DNA from: Ascidiaceihabitans sp039975415
GTDB taxonomy: Bacteria > Pseudomonadota > Alphaproteobacteria > Rhodobacterales > Rhodobacteraceae
DNA: 64,000 nt
Direction: 5' to 3' (one strand)
Assembly (NCBI RefSeq): GCF_039975415.1
Contig: NZ_JBDWHD010000005.1
Shown here: piece by piece, positions 8,468 through 17,410 of the stretch
How the letters are laid out: each line of letters opens with the position of its first letter
Position numbering within the stretch: position 1 is the first letter of the stretch
Notes under the pieces: generated by a model
What the model was told of the DNA's origin: nothing
What the model saw: the letters and a program-made list of their open reading frames with translations, nothing else
Databases searched by the model: none
Program-made: the position numbers and the translations under genes

Positions 8468-9466
8468 CTAACGTCCTTTGATGCGGACCTTAAATGCACG
8501 TTTTGCGCCTTTTGGCGGTGCCGGGAAAGGTGCCGCGCGGCGAACAAGTGCAACTGCGTCTCTGTCTAGCTGCGGTGATCCCGAGCTTTGTGCAATCGTT
8601 GCGCGGTTTACCGCGCCAGAATCGACAATTGAAAATGAAACAATCGCAGTCCCCTTTGTTGCGGCACGCGGGCGCTTTTGTCGTGCGAGCCGTCGCATCA
8701 CAAGACCGGGATAATTTGAAACAGCTGCATTTGCGGCTTTGGTATTTGCTGTTGCCTGACGGGGTGCAGCAACGGCGGCCTTCGCTTTGGCCTGACCTTG
8801 CGTGACGCCGGCACGGGCATTTCTATCTGCGTTGCCGCGTTGAGGCTTCGGTGTGTCTTGAACTGATTGTGTTGGTTTCTTTTGAGGTGCGTGGGCCTTT
8901 GCAACGTCCAAAGACTTTGGCCGCACCGCTGGTCGGCGTGACACTCGTGGAGTTGTCTCTGTGATCTGTGGCAAAGCTTTTTGGATCGGTTTTTCAAGGG
9001 CAGGCGGGGTTTGCGCTGTCACGATTACTGGTACCGTAACTGGCACTGAAACGGCTTGAGGGCTCACAGCAATTGTTTCGACCTGCTGGACCGGTTTCAG
9101 AACGCTTGCTTTTGGTGAAACCATGGCTGCAACCGACAACTGAACGCTTTCTGTGGCCGTCGTTTGGGTTGTTTCCAGTGCATCGGTCGACGTGGCTGGT
9201 GTGTCTCTTGATTGAACCGTGCGGGAAATGTCTTGGGTGTGGATTTGGGGCGCTTGCGCGGTCATAGTCCCAACGGACATGTCTTGAAAACTGTTGCCAA
9301 GTTGCGTGACGCTGGTCGCAGCACCGCCTGCAAGCGCGGGCTGCGTTGCAGATGAATTTATGCTTAGAACCGATGCGTGGGCGACTGCGGACGCAAATAG
9401 CAAAGCCGCTGCGACGAATTTGGAACGACGAATTTTGGAACGACGGATTTCGGAACGACGGATCAT
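8468..9466 (-). CDS. tonB: TonB-like energy transducer of the haem-uptake system
   Basis: About 332 residues. A basic N-terminus with three IRRS-type pentapeptides precedes one membrane segment (FVAAALLFASAVAHA). A long Pro/Ala/Lys/Gln-rich periplasm-spanning region follows. The last ~80 residues form the TonB C-terminal domain (ATKGTAIVSFSIVDSG, SSGSPQLDRDAV, FKVRIKGR), which contacts the TonB box of outer-membrane receptors. The start overlaps the upstream exbD by 4 bases (ATGA). It closes the unit receptor - exported protein - exbB - exbD - exbD - tonB, so it most likely powers the haem receptor encoded there. Confidence 0.88.
   Translation of the reverse strand: MIRRSEIRRSKIRRSKFVAAALLFASAVAHASVLSINSSATQPALAGGAATSVTQLGNSFQDMSVGTMTAQAPQIHTQDISRTVQSRDTPATSTDALETTQTTATESVQLSVAAMVSPKASVLKPVQQVETIAVSPQAVSVPVTVPVIVTAQTPPALEKPIQKALPQITETTPRVSRRPAVRPKSLDVAKAHAPQKKPTQSVQDTPKPQRGNADRNARAGVTQGQAKAKAAVAAPRQATANTKAANAAVSNYPGLVMRRLARQKRPRAATKGTAIVSFSIVDSGAVNRATIAQSSGSPQLDRDAVALVRRAAPFPAPPKGAKRAFKVRIKGR
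9419..9463 (-). repeat. Three 15-base tandem repeats in the 5' end of tonB
   Basis: Three near-identical 15-base units (plus-strand TTTGGAACGACGAAT at 9419, then 9434 and 9449 with one to two changes) encode the pentapeptides IRRSE, IRRSK, IRRSK directly after the start codon. The unit is a multiple of three, so a change in copy number would alter the length of the basic cytoplasmic tail without a frameshift. Confidence 0.9.
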
Positions 9467-9846
9467 TGTCGTGCTTTCTCTGACAGGATCACGACGCGTT
9501 GTGCGCCTGCCGCGCGCAACTGGCGTGCGATCGTGATCATACGTAACGCAGGTGTGTTTTGATCCGGCATGATCCGTGCCGTTCCCATCGGGCTTTGCGT
9601 GGCTGCAAGAAAACCACTGACATCAGTTGGCTTTCCAAGATGCATCAAGCGCCCATCTTCCATGATGACAAGCGCGTGGCTAGGTTCGGCCCCTTCAAGA
9701 TCTTGCGTTTTCACCAACGTTACGTTCGAATTTTTCGGGGCTGAAAGCGTGCCCGCGACCATGAAGAAAATCAGCATCAAAAAGACGATGTTGATCAAGG
9801 CGATTGTGGGTTCGCGTTCTTTTCGGATGCTTGGACGGTGTATCAT
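9463..9846 (-). CDS. exbD: ExbD/TolR-family protein (second copy)
   Basis: About 127 residues: short cytoplasmic start, one membrane helix (ALINIVFLMLIFFMVAGTL) and a periplasmic domain. The usual membrane aspartate that conducts protons in ExbD (LIDV in the neighbouring copy) is Asn here (LINIV), so this copy may be structural and form a heteromeric unit with its neighbour. Overlaps exbD1 upstream and tonB downstream by 4 bases each. Confidence 0.88.
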   Translation of the reverse strand: MIHRPSIRKEREPTIALINIVFLMLIFFMVAGTLSAPKNSNVTLVKTQDLEGAEPSHALVIMEDGRLMHLGKPTDVSGFLAATQSPMGTARIMPDQNTPALRMITIARQLRAAGAQRVVILSEKARQ

Positions 9847-10229
9847 GACGCCCCCATGACACTGACCGGAAGGTTCGGAATACCGCGCACCGACACCAAG
9901 ACATCGGCCAATTGTTGCGCAGACACGCTGTCATCGACATTCACCAGCAACACGATCGGGTCGACCAGATGCAGTGTTTTGACGGCCGTATTCAAATCCG
10001 ACGGCATAATGGTGCGCCCGTTCAAAGACAGTGTGTTTGCGTTGACCCGCAGAAAGGCGAGGTTGGTGTCTGCGTTCCGGTTTGCACTGCCACTGGCCGC
10101 TTGCAATTCGACCTCTGAGAAACGTGAAAATGTCGAGGACAGCATAAAGAACAGCAACAGCAAAAAGATCACGTCGATCAGCGACGTCATCGACAGCTTG
10201 CGTCGCCGTCTTTCGGCTTTAAGCGGCAT
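9843..10229 (-). CDS. exbD: ExbD/TolR-family biopolymer transport protein (first copy)
   Basis: About 128 residues with the standard layout: basic start (KAERRRRKL), membrane helix SLIDVIFLLLLFFMLSSTF with the proton-channel aspartate present (LIDV), then a periplasmic domain. Together with ExbB it forms the proton-driven motor for TonB. It overlaps the exbB end by 11 bases and the second exbD by 4. Confidence 0.92.
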   Translation of the reverse strand: MPLKAERRRRKLSMTSLIDVIFLLLLFFMLSSTFSRFSEVELQAASGSANRNADTNLAFLRVNANTLSLNGRTIMPSDLNTAVKTLHLVDPIVLLVNVDDSVSAQQLADVLVSVRGIPNLPVSVMGAS

Positions 10230-10854
10230 GGGTCAGTGGCCTGTAGGTGTTTGGTGTGTGGATGGTATTTAGCGCCTGATCAGCGAAAACACGTTCTGCG
10301 GTCATTCGCGCCTCGAACCACGACAAAACGACTGAGGTGGGCATGGCAACGGCCAGCCCCACGGCTGTTGTTAGCAAAGCCACCCAGATCCCCCCCGCCA
10401 GCAGCGATGGATCAACCGACGACCCTGCATCCTGAAGGGCTTGGAAAGCTTCGATCATGCCAAGCACGGTGCCAAACAAACCCAGCAATGGGGCCAGCTG
10501 GGCAACCGTATCCAGAAAACGAAACCCTCGTTCCAGCTTCAAAAAACGCGCTTCGGCTTCTGCCTCCATCCGTGACGAGACGTCTTGGGTGTCGGGCGCG
10601 TTCATGGCTTGTGCGACGATGGGCGCCAGATAGCTTTTTGAGACGTGCAACGCGGTGGCCGCATCTTGGTTCTTGCCTGCGTCCCAATGTTCAAGGGCTG
10701 TACGAATGGCGTTGTGCTGCCCCACGCGGGCCATTCGAAACTGCCACAGCTTGTACAGCACGACCGCAAAGGTCAGCACCGAAACACCAACAAGGACGGC
10801 GACCACCGGCCCGCCCAATTCGTAGATGCCAATGATGCGATCAAGGTCAAACAT
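10219..10854 (-). CDS. exbB: MotA/TolQ/ExbB proton channel family protein
   Basis: About 211 residues with three membrane segments: one near the N-terminus (GPVVAVLVGVSVLTFAVVLY), then LAPLLGLFGTVLGMIEAF and GIWVALLTTAVGLAVAMPTSVVL, which carry the conserved ExbB/TolQ signatures LLGLFGTV and ALLTTAVGL. It is the stator partner of the two ExbD proteins and TonB. It starts three bases after the upstream exported-protein gene ends. Confidence 0.93.
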   Translation of the reverse strand: MFDLDRIIGIYELGGPVVAVLVGVSVLTFAVVLYKLWQFRMARVGQHNAIRTALEHWDAGKNQDAATALHVSKSYLAPIVAQAMNAPDTQDVSSRMEAEAEARFLKLERGFRFLDTVAQLAPLLGLFGTVLGMIEAFQALQDAGSSVDPSLLAGGIWVALLTTAVGLAVAMPTSVVLSWFEARMTAERVFADQALNTIHTPNTYRPLTHAA

Positions 10855-10857
10855 GTC

Positions 10858-11286
10858 TTATCCTTTAAGCTCGATATCGATACGGCTTGATGTGCCCAAA
10901 CCCGATCCACAAATGTCGTTCGGATCACCAGCCACGGTGCAGGTATTGGCGCCATTGATCAAAACCATGCCGATGCGGCTGCACGATGTATCCTTGACCT
11001 GAAACTGCCGCACACGCGGGACGCCGGTGGGCAACGCGCCGAAATCGAACAGGGTCAACATCAGCACGCCTCTTTCTTTGGAAAACAAAACGGTCTCGTA
11101 GATCGCTTTGTCGACAGGCGTGTCTGTCTGATTTGTGACGACAAAAGTGACGCGGCAGGCTTCGCCCACGAGATCAGCGGCGTTCAATTCCATAGAAATG
11201 CCTTTGGTGGTACCCGCAGATCCCGCCGCCCCCCAAAGGACTGCGAGACCTGTTAAGACACAAAAAATGTGGCGCATTGGCTGCAT
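10858..11286 (-). CDS. Small exported Cys-containing protein of the haem operon, function unknown
   Basis: About 142 residues starting at ATG 11286 behind AAAGGA. A signal peptide is evident (HIFCVLTGLAVLWGAAGSAG). The mature part keeps four cysteines (GEACRV, DTSCSR, ANTCTVAG, NDICGSG), suggesting two disulfide bonds in the periplasm. It lies between the haem receptor and exbB genes, closely spaced on both sides, so it is almost certainly cotranscribed and may assist the receptor or TonB complex. No named family is recognised. A longer in-frame start (11610) would run inside the receptor gene and is rejected. Confidence 0.7.
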   Translation of the reverse strand: MQPMRHIFCVLTGLAVLWGAAGSAGTTKGISMELNAADLVGEACRVTFVVTNQTDTPVDKAIYETVLFSKERGVLMLTLFDFGALPTGVPRVRQFQVKDTSCSRIGMVLINGANTCTVAGDPNDICGSGLGTSSRIDIELKG

Positions 11287-11312
11287 GATGTTTCCTTTCA
11301 AAAGAAGCGTGA

Positions 11313-13310
11313 TCAGAAGGTTTTGGACAAGCTGACTTTGAAGTTGCGGCCCGTTGCATTGCGGGTCGACAGCCGCGGCTGATAGGCTTTGTCCATCACG
11401 TTCTCGATGCCGATCCGAATTTCGGTTCCACGCAAGACACCCTGTTGCGGCGCGTAGGTGGCTCGCAAGTTGTGCACGCCATATCCCGGGGAAACTGTGC
11501 CGCCTTCGTCGTATCGCTTGGCGGCTTCTATTTCCCAGCTGACGTCCAGTTCTTCGCCAAATTTTTTGCCAACGGTCAGTCGCAGCGTGTCTTGCGGGTT
11601 TTGTGCCCAATCGCTGACCGCACCTGTTTCGATGGTGGCTTGGCCATTTGAGATATGGGCGTTGGCATCCATGTAAAACCCGTTCGCCATGGCGTAGGCC
11701 GCTTCCAGTTCGATCCCGTCGCGTTCAATTGAAACGGTCGAACCACCGGGGGCAAAGCTGCGGTAGGTCGTCAAATCCCAAAGGCGGGTGCTGTAGTAGT
11801 TCAGCTTGAACGCCAGCTGGTCGCCGCCCGCAAATACGTCTGCGCGATCAAAGGAAACGCCAATTTCATAGGTGCTTCCACGTTCCGACTGGTTGATCAG
11901 CGTTGCGTTGTTGATGTCATCAACAATGGGCAGGTTTTCTGTGTAAGCGGCTGACCCAAACACGGCCCATCCATCCGCGAAAGCATACCGCGCGGAAACT
12001 CCGCCCATCAGCCCGTCTTTGTCAAACCGTGCCGTGCCATTGGCGGGGTCCTCGGTGATCGTTTGGTTTTCATAGCGCAGCGCTGGCGTGATGGTCCAGC
12101 GTTCGCCAATTTGCATTTCGTCGACGACAAACAAAGCAACAGTTTCTTTTGTACCGCCCGGCGCAGAGCCCGCAGTTTCGTCTTGTCGCTTGCGGTGAAT
12201 AAATTCAACACCGGCGCGCAACTCATGATCAATCGCACCGGTGCCGAAAAGTGCCGTATTTTTGATACGGAACGAGGTTGTCTGATAGCGGTTGTCCGCA
12301 TCCAGCAAGGGGTTCGGGCCTGCAATAGCTTCGCTGAGAACCAGCTCGTCTGAGTAGGTCAGTTCGGCGGTCAGGTTCAGCCAGTCACGGTCCGCCGGAT
12401 CAAAGTTGTAGCGCAGGGTTGCGACTTCGTTTTCGATCAGACGATCCACGTTGCCAAAGGCCGTTGTCCCGAATGTGTCGTAGGGCACATCGAACTGTTC
12501 TTGTTGGGTTTTCGCGTAGCTGAACGTCACGGACTGGTCGCGATTGGCGCCGAATGTGTATTTGGCTTTCAGCAGGTAGGATGGATCGTTGATGTCACCC
12601 GCCAATGGATTGATGTCTACACCGTTCCCGTCTTCGCGCGTGTCCAGCATGCGGCGGGTGTAGTTGAACAGGAATTCAAGGTCGGTGCTTGGCTGCCATG
12701 CCAAGGTCGTTGAACTGGACAACCCGTTGCCGTTGGATGTGAATTCCAGCGTTTGACGGCCCGTAAATCCAATCTCACCGCCCGTCAAATCGGATGCATC
12801 GATGGTTTCAAGCAGAACGACCCCGCCAAACACGCCGGACCCGTATTCAAACGATCCGATGGTACCACGCAAAACCTCGACTTGTTTGTAAAGGTAGGGA
12901 TCTGTGTAAAGTTGAGTACCAATCCGGTACAGTTCTTCGCTGCCCTTTGTGGCGCCGTCGATTTGGATCAAGACCTTTTGGTCAGTGCCAAAGGTGCTGT
13001 TTGCGCCGTAGCCGCGAATATTAATGCCTGACCCGGCCGCTGTGGACCCGTTCACAAGGGTGACACCGGGAACCGTATCAATCAGTTCGGCAACTGTTCC
13101 CGCTTGGCGATCTTCAATTTCCTCTTGATCCACAACAGTCGATGGGACCGCTGTGTCGGTTTGGACCTCGCGCTTGCTTTCGCCAAGAACGATGGTTCCT
13201 AGAATATCTTCGTCTTCGGTTTGTTGCGCATAAGCGCTGTGCGTCATGTTGACAAAAGCGACCAGTGCGGTGGTTGCGCACAATTGGGCGCGCTTGGATA
13301 GGTTGAACAT
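11313..13310 (-). CDS. hmuR: TonB-dependent haem/haemoglobin receptor
   Basis: About 665 residues: signal peptide (LCATTALVAFVNMTHSAYAQ), a TonB box-like segment (LGTIVLGESKR), a plug domain (DTVPGVTLVNG, INIRGYG, VLIQIDGATKG, VEVLRGTIGSFEYGSG) and a 22-strand-type barrel ending in aromatic SLSKTF. The plug most resembles haemoglobin/transferrin-type TonB receptors. It imports haem across the outer membrane using the ExbBD-TonB system encoded downstream. ATG 13310 is chosen over ATG 13331 because AAGGGG lies seven bases upstream. Transcribed divergently from hmuSTUV; iron regulation is likely. Confidence 0.9.
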   Translation of the reverse strand: MFNLSKRAQLCATTALVAFVNMTHSAYAQQTEDEDILGTIVLGESKREVQTDTAVPSTVVDQEEIEDRQAGTVAELIDTVPGVTLVNGSTAAGSGINIRGYGANSTFGTDQKVLIQIDGATKGSEELYRIGTQLYTDPYLYKQVEVLRGTIGSFEYGSGVFGGVVLLETIDASDLTGGEIGFTGRQTLEFTSNGNGLSSSTTLAWQPSTDLEFLFNYTRRMLDTREDGNGVDINPLAGDINDPSYLLKAKYTFGANRDQSVTFSYAKTQQEQFDVPYDTFGTTAFGNVDRLIENEVATLRYNFDPADRDWLNLTAELTYSDELVLSEAIAGPNPLLDADNRYQTTSFRIKNTALFGTGAIDHELRAGVEFIHRKRQDETAGSAPGGTKETVALFVVDEMQIGERWTITPALRYENQTITEDPANGTARFDKDGLMGGVSARYAFADGWAVFGSAAYTENLPIVDDINNATLINQSERGSTYEIGVSFDRADVFAGGDQLAFKLNYYSTRLWDLTTYRSFAPGGSTVSIERDGIELEAAYAMANGFYMDANAHISNGQATIETGAVSDWAQNPQDTLRLTVGKKFGEELDVSWEIEAAKRYDEGGTVSPGYGVHNLRATYAPQQGVLRGTEIRIGIENVMDKAYQPRLSTRNATGRNFKVSLSKTF

Positions 13311-13422
13311 TGCAGTCCCCTTGCAAAACATTGGCTAAAACCGGTGCTTGCAGGGTGCTGGCGTGGTTGGTCTGATCTTTTTTGGGCAAGTTCAACGCTT
13401 GCCTCTTGCGTCCATCTAAAAA

Positions 13423-13445
13423 AGTATACTAAAATTGTCAACAAT
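13423..13445. promoter_or_regulatory. Candidate iron/haem regulatory site between hmuR and hmuS
   Basis: The 242-base divergent intergenic region contains two adjacent small palindromes: AGTATACT (13423-13430) and ATTGT-CA-ACAAT (13434-13445), embedded in the only AT-rich patch. On the minus strand TTGACA within this patch could be a -35 element for hmuR. Position and symmetry fit an operator for an iron regulator such as Irr or RirA, but I cannot match either consensus firmly. Confidence 0.35.
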
Positions 13446-13552
13446 AGTTTTGCGCGGGTTCGCAATACCGAAATTGAACCTGCGCAACAGCCACGTCCGC
13501 CTTGTTTGGATGCAGCCACTTCTTAGGTAGCCACTTCAACACAAGGGATGAC

Positions 13553-14608
13553 ATGGTCATGCACACTGTCCCAACACCTCAAGAAATCCGTACATTCCAC
13601 GCCGACAATACAAAGATGCGCGAACGCGACGTTGCCACCAAACTTGGCATTTCCGAAGCACAGCTGATCGCGGCCTATGTTGGCATCACCGCCACCCAGA
13701 TCATATCGCACCCCGATCAGGTGATGCATGCCGCCACGACACTGGGCGAGGTCATGGCTTTGACCCGAAATGCGTCCTGTGTGCATGAAAAAGTTGGTAT
13801 TTACGAAAACTACCACACAGGCCAGCATGCCGCGATGGTGCTGACCGAAGACATCGACTTGCGCATTTTCCCAAGCCATTGGCGGCACGCTTTCATGGTT
13901 GAAAAAGAAACAGACGACGGTGTGCGTCGGTCTTTACAGGTCTTTGACGGGGCAGGGGACGCGGTCCATAAAATCTTTATGCGTGACGACGCAAACCTGG
14001 ATCAATGGAACGAAGCCAAACGCCAGATCGCGCTGCCTGACCAGACCCAAACAATTGACGTCAGCCCCCGCACACCCACCGAACCTGCCAAAGCGAATGA
14101 CGCCAAGCTTGATATCTTGCGCAAGGAATGGTCCGCGATGACTGACACGCACCAATTCATGCGCCTGACATCGAAATTGAAGATGAACCGCCTTGGGGCC
14201 TACCGCATCGCGGGCGCACCTTTTGTGCGGGCTTTGGCGCCAAGCGCCGTCGATCAAATGCTGCGTGCCGTCCAATCAAGTGGCATCGAAATCATGCTGT
14301 TTGTTGGCAATCGCGGTTGCATTCAAATCCACACGGGTCCGCTTGAAACTCTCAAACCGATGGGGCCTTGGCAAAACGTGCTTGATCAACGGTTCAATCT
14401 GCATCTGCGTCTGGATCATGCCACCGAGGTCTGGGCCGTCGAAAAACCGACCCAACGCGGCCCGGCTGTGTCGGTCGAAGCGTTCGATGCCGACGGGATG
14501 CTTATTTTTCAAATATTTGGCCTGTCAAAAGAATGGCGCGACAGCCGCCCTGAATGGCGCGGTATCGTGGAAAACCTTGACGGGTTGGTCTTGGAGGCCG
14601 CGCAATGA
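13553..14608 (+). CDS. hmuS: HmuS/HemS haem-handling protein
   Basis: About 351 residues, cytosolic, with the two similar halves of the HemS/ChuS family. Visible family blocks include NYHTGQHAAMVLTEDIDLRIF, HWRHAFMVEKE and, in the second half, GNRGCIQIHTGPLE and FNLHLR. The family binds haem delivered by the HmuTUV transporter and either stores or degrades it to release iron. ATG 13553 follows AAGGGA. It is the first gene of the unit hmuS-T-U-V; its end overlaps hmuT by 4 bases. Confidence 0.92.
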   Translation: MVMHTVPTPQEIRTFHADNTKMRERDVATKLGISEAQLIAAYVGITATQIISHPDQVMHAATTLGEVMALTRNASCVHEKVGIYENYHTGQHAAMVLTEDIDLRIFPSHWRHAFMVEKETDDGVRRSLQVFDGAGDAVHKIFMRDDANLDQWNEAKRQIALPDQTQTIDVSPRTPTEPAKANDAKLDILRKEWSAMTDTHQFMRLTSKLKMNRLGAYRIAGAPFVRALAPSAVDQMLRAVQSSGIEIMLFVGNRGCIQIHTGPLETLKPMGPWQNVLDQRFNLHLRLDHATEVWAVEKPTQRGPAVSVEAFDADGMLIFQIFGLSKEWRDSRPEWRGIVENLDGLVLEAAQ

Positions 14609-15501
14609 TGTTGCCCCAGATTTCCAATGCGCGTGGATCACATTGGTCCGCGCCCCTATGGCTTGTCGGGATGGCCGTGATCCTTGTAATCGCGCCCCGC
14701 TTTTTGAACGCAGAACCCGCCGACCGAATTTTGTCGATCGGCGGATCCGTGACCGAGATCGTCTATGCGCTTGGTGAAGAGGACCGACTGGTCGCCCGCG
14801 ACACCACATCCCTTTACCCTGAGGCCGCAACACAATTGCCTGATGTTGGCTATATTCGTGCGCTTGCCTCCGAGGGTGTGCTGAGCGTGCAACCCACATT
14901 GATCATTACCGAAGACGGTGCAGGCCCCCCCGAAACGATAGAGGTGCTGTCAGAGGCTGCAATTCCCATGATCACCATTCCCGATGCCTATTCCAAAGAC
15001 GGGGTGGTGGCGAAAATTCTGGCAGTGGGCAACGCCCTGCATGTGCCGGAAAAAGCCGCAGTTTTGGCCAAACAGACCAAAGCAGACATCGAGGCCGTCG
15101 AAGCGACGGTGGCGTCCCAATTCGAAGCGCCCAAAACGGTTTTGTTTGTCCTGAGCACACAAGGTGGCCGCATCACCGCATCCGGCAGCGGCACAGCGGC
15201 GCACAGCATCATCCAAATGGCTGGCGGTCAAAACGCGATCAGCAGTTTTGAAGGATACAAGCAAGTCACAGCCGAAGCTATTTCCGCAGCAGCGCCCGAT
15301 GTGATCTTGATGATGGACCGCGACGGTGATCATTCCAGCACATTGGACGACTTGTTTGCGATGCCCTCTTTGATCGCGACGCCTGCCGCGCAAAACGGGG
15401 CGTTGGTGCGGATGAACGGGTTGCTTTTGCTGGGGTTTGGCCCGCGCACGCCTGAGGCGGTTAAAATGCTGAACTCTGCGTTGAGATCATCAAGCTTATG
15501 A
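14605..15501 (+). CDS. hmuT: Periplasmic haem-binding protein of the HmuTUV transporter
   Basis: About 298 residues. An N-terminal hydrophobic segment (LWLVGMAVILVIAPRFLNA) acts as signal peptide. The rest is a class III substrate-binding fold: RILSIGGSVTEIVYALGEEDRLVARD, conserved tyrosine in SLYPEAA (haem ligand in homologues), and PDVILMMDRDG. It carries haem from the receptor to the permease. A GGAGG site precedes ATG 14605, and the start overlaps the hmuS stop (ATGA). Confidence 0.92.
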   Translation: MMLPQISNARGSHWSAPLWLVGMAVILVIAPRFLNAEPADRILSIGGSVTEIVYALGEEDRLVARDTTSLYPEAATQLPDVGYIRALASEGVLSVQPTLIITEDGAGPPETIEVLSEAAIPMITIPDAYSKDGVVAKILAVGNALHVPEKAAVLAKQTKADIEAVEATVASQFEAPKTVLFVLSTQGGRITASGSGTAAHSIIQMAGGQNAISSFEGYKQVTAEAISAAAPDVILMMDRDGDHSSTLDDLFAMPSLIATPAAQNGALVRMNGLLLLGFGPRTPEAVKMLNSALRSSSL

Positions 15502-16571
15502 CCATCACCGACGCGTCATCGCAGGCAATGCCTATTGCAGACAGGCACGCCACCGCACAACGGGCACATCTTTGGTTGGGTCTTCTTTTGGTGCTGACCT
15601 GCATCGCAAGTCTGGCTGTCGGGGCATCTGGCACATCCTTGTGGGGGGCATTGTTGAAGCTCGTTAAAGGTGAAACGCTTACCTTGACCGAACAGGTCGT
15701 ATTACGTGACATCCGTGCACCGCGGATGGTCATGGGGGTGTGCGTCGGCGCGTCCCTTGCTGTGTCCGGTGCGGTCATGCAAGGGCTGTTTCGTAATCCA
15801 CTGGCGGATCCGGGATTGTTGGGCGTCAGCACGGGGGCATCGTTGGGTGCCATCGGTGTCATTGTTCTCGGGGCAAGCCTGCCTGCAGGCATCCTTGGGA
15901 TAGCAGGCAACGGTTTACTGCCCATCGCGGCTTTCGTTGGTGCCTGGGTGTCTATGATGGTGCTGTATAAGGTGTCTACACGCTCTGGGCGCACGTCGGT
16001 TGCCACAATGCTGCTTGCGGGGATCGCCCTAAGCGCATTGTTTGGTGCACTGAGCGGGGTTTTGGTTTATCTCGCTGACGATTTGCAGCTGCGCGAGCTG
16101 ACCTTTTGGTCCCTTGGGTCGCTGTCCGGTGCTTCTTGGATCAAGGTCAGCGTGGCTGGCCCCATCATCGTGGTTTCGATCGTAATCGCCTGCACATTGG
16201 GGCGGGGCCTGAACGGGCTGGCAATGGGCGAAGCCACGGCGCACCACATGGGGCTGCCTGTCGAGCGGGTCAAAAATACCGCAATCTTTTCGGTCTCCGC
16301 AGCGACCGGCGCTGCAGTGGCGATCTCGGGTGGTATTGGATTTATCGGCATCGTTGTGCCGCATGTGTTGCGGCTGGCGATAGGTCCCGATCACCGCAGC
16401 CTCTTGATAAACTCCGGTCTTTTGGGCGCTTCCTTGTTGCTTGGGGCTGATATGGTGGCCCGTGTCATTGTGGCCCCGGCAGAATTGCCAATTGGCATCA
16501 TAACAGCTGTGATGGGCGCGCCTGTATTTCTTTGGATACTGCTGCGCAAACGCGGCTTGGTGGATATTTGA
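15498..16571 (+). CDS. hmuU: Haem ABC transporter permease
   Basis: About 357 residues of the FecCD family with about ten membrane segments. Typical blocks are VVLRDIRAPRMVMGVCVGASLAVSGAVMQ, RNPLADPGLLGVSTGAS and GGIGFIGIVVPHVLRLAIGPDHR. It forms the inner-membrane channel with HmuV. It overlaps hmuT by 4 bases (ATGA). Confidence 0.95.
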   Translation: MTITDASSQAMPIADRHATAQRAHLWLGLLLVLTCIASLAVGASGTSLWGALLKLVKGETLTLTEQVVLRDIRAPRMVMGVCVGASLAVSGAVMQGLFRNPLADPGLLGVSTGASLGAIGVIVLGASLPAGILGIAGNGLLPIAAFVGAWVSMMVLYKVSTRSGRTSVATMLLAGIALSALFGALSGVLVYLADDLQLRELTFWSLGSLSGASWIKVSVAGPIIVVSIVIACTLGRGLNGLAMGEATAHHMGLPVERVKNTAIFSVSAATGAAVAISGGIGFIGIVVPHVLRLAIGPDHRSLLINSGLLGASLLLGADMVARVIVAPAELPIGIITAVMGAPVFLWILLRKRGLVDI

Positions 16572-16572
16572 C

Positions 16573-17352
16573 ATGCTGACAGCCAAAAATCTTTGTGTGC
16601 AATATGGCGCGAAAACGATCATACAGAACTTGAATTTCACAGCGCAACCCGCTGAAATTACAGCAATTGTAGGCCCCAACGGTTCAGGCAAGACAACCTT
16701 GTTGCGCGCATTAACAGCAGAAGTACCCTACAACGGTTCAATTGAATTGAACACGCATGACATTTCAAAAACACCTGCGTGGCAGCTTGCAAGTCACCGC
16801 GCCGTTCTATCCCAAGCCACGACTTTGTCTTTCCCCTTTCAGGCCATCGAAGTGGTGCGCATGGGGTTGCAAACACGGTCCGCGACACACAAGCAATTGG
16901 CTGTCACAGCTCTGCACTGTGTGGGGCTGGCTGGCTTTGAAACGCGTTACTATCAGGAACTTTCGGGTGGTGAACAACAGCGTGTCCAGCTTGCCCGTGT
17001 GTTGTGTCAAGTCTGGCACCCTGTCGAGAACGGAACGCCCCGATGGTTGTTCCTGGATGAACCTGTTTCAAGCCTTGATATCGGGCATCAATTGATGGTG
17101 ATGCAAATCGCACAGGACTTTGCCAAGGCGGGCGGCGGCGTCATTGCGGTTATGCATGACTTAAACCTCAGCGCGATGTTCGCGCAAACCGTTGTGCTGA
17201 TGAATGATGGCCGGATAACGGGCCAAGGTGCGCCCGCTGACATCCTGACGGATCGTCTTTTGTCCACCTCTTACCAAAGCGAAATCCGGACGTGCTTGCC
17301 CCCCAAACAGGATGGTTGGTATGTCTTGCCGCAAGCTGTTGAACATAAGTAG
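16573..17352 (+). CDS. hmuV: Haem ABC transporter ATP-binding protein
   Basis: About 259 residues. Walker A GPNGSGKTTLL, signature LSGGEQQRVQLARV, Walker B WLFLDEPVSSLDIGHQ and the H-loop MHDLN are all intact. It energises haem import by HmuU. It begins two bases after the hmuU stop and ends the operon; the thiamine operon on the opposite strand ends 58 bases further on. Confidence 0.95.
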   Translation: MLTAKNLCVQYGAKTIIQNLNFTAQPAEITAIVGPNGSGKTTLLRALTAEVPYNGSIELNTHDISKTPAWQLASHRAVLSQATTLSFPFQAIEVVRMGLQTRSATHKQLAVTALHCVGLAGFETRYYQELSGGEQQRVQLARVLCQVWHPVENGTPRWLFLDEPVSSLDIGHQLMVMQIAQDFAKAGGGVIAVMHDLNLSAMFAQTVVLMNDGRITGQGAPADILTDRLLSTSYQSEIRTCLPPKQDGWYVLPQAVEHK

Positions 17353-17410
17353 TTTTTATGGGCTTAAGCGTGTCAGGCCGAGATCGGTTTTCAACCTGCG
17401 CCAACCAAAA

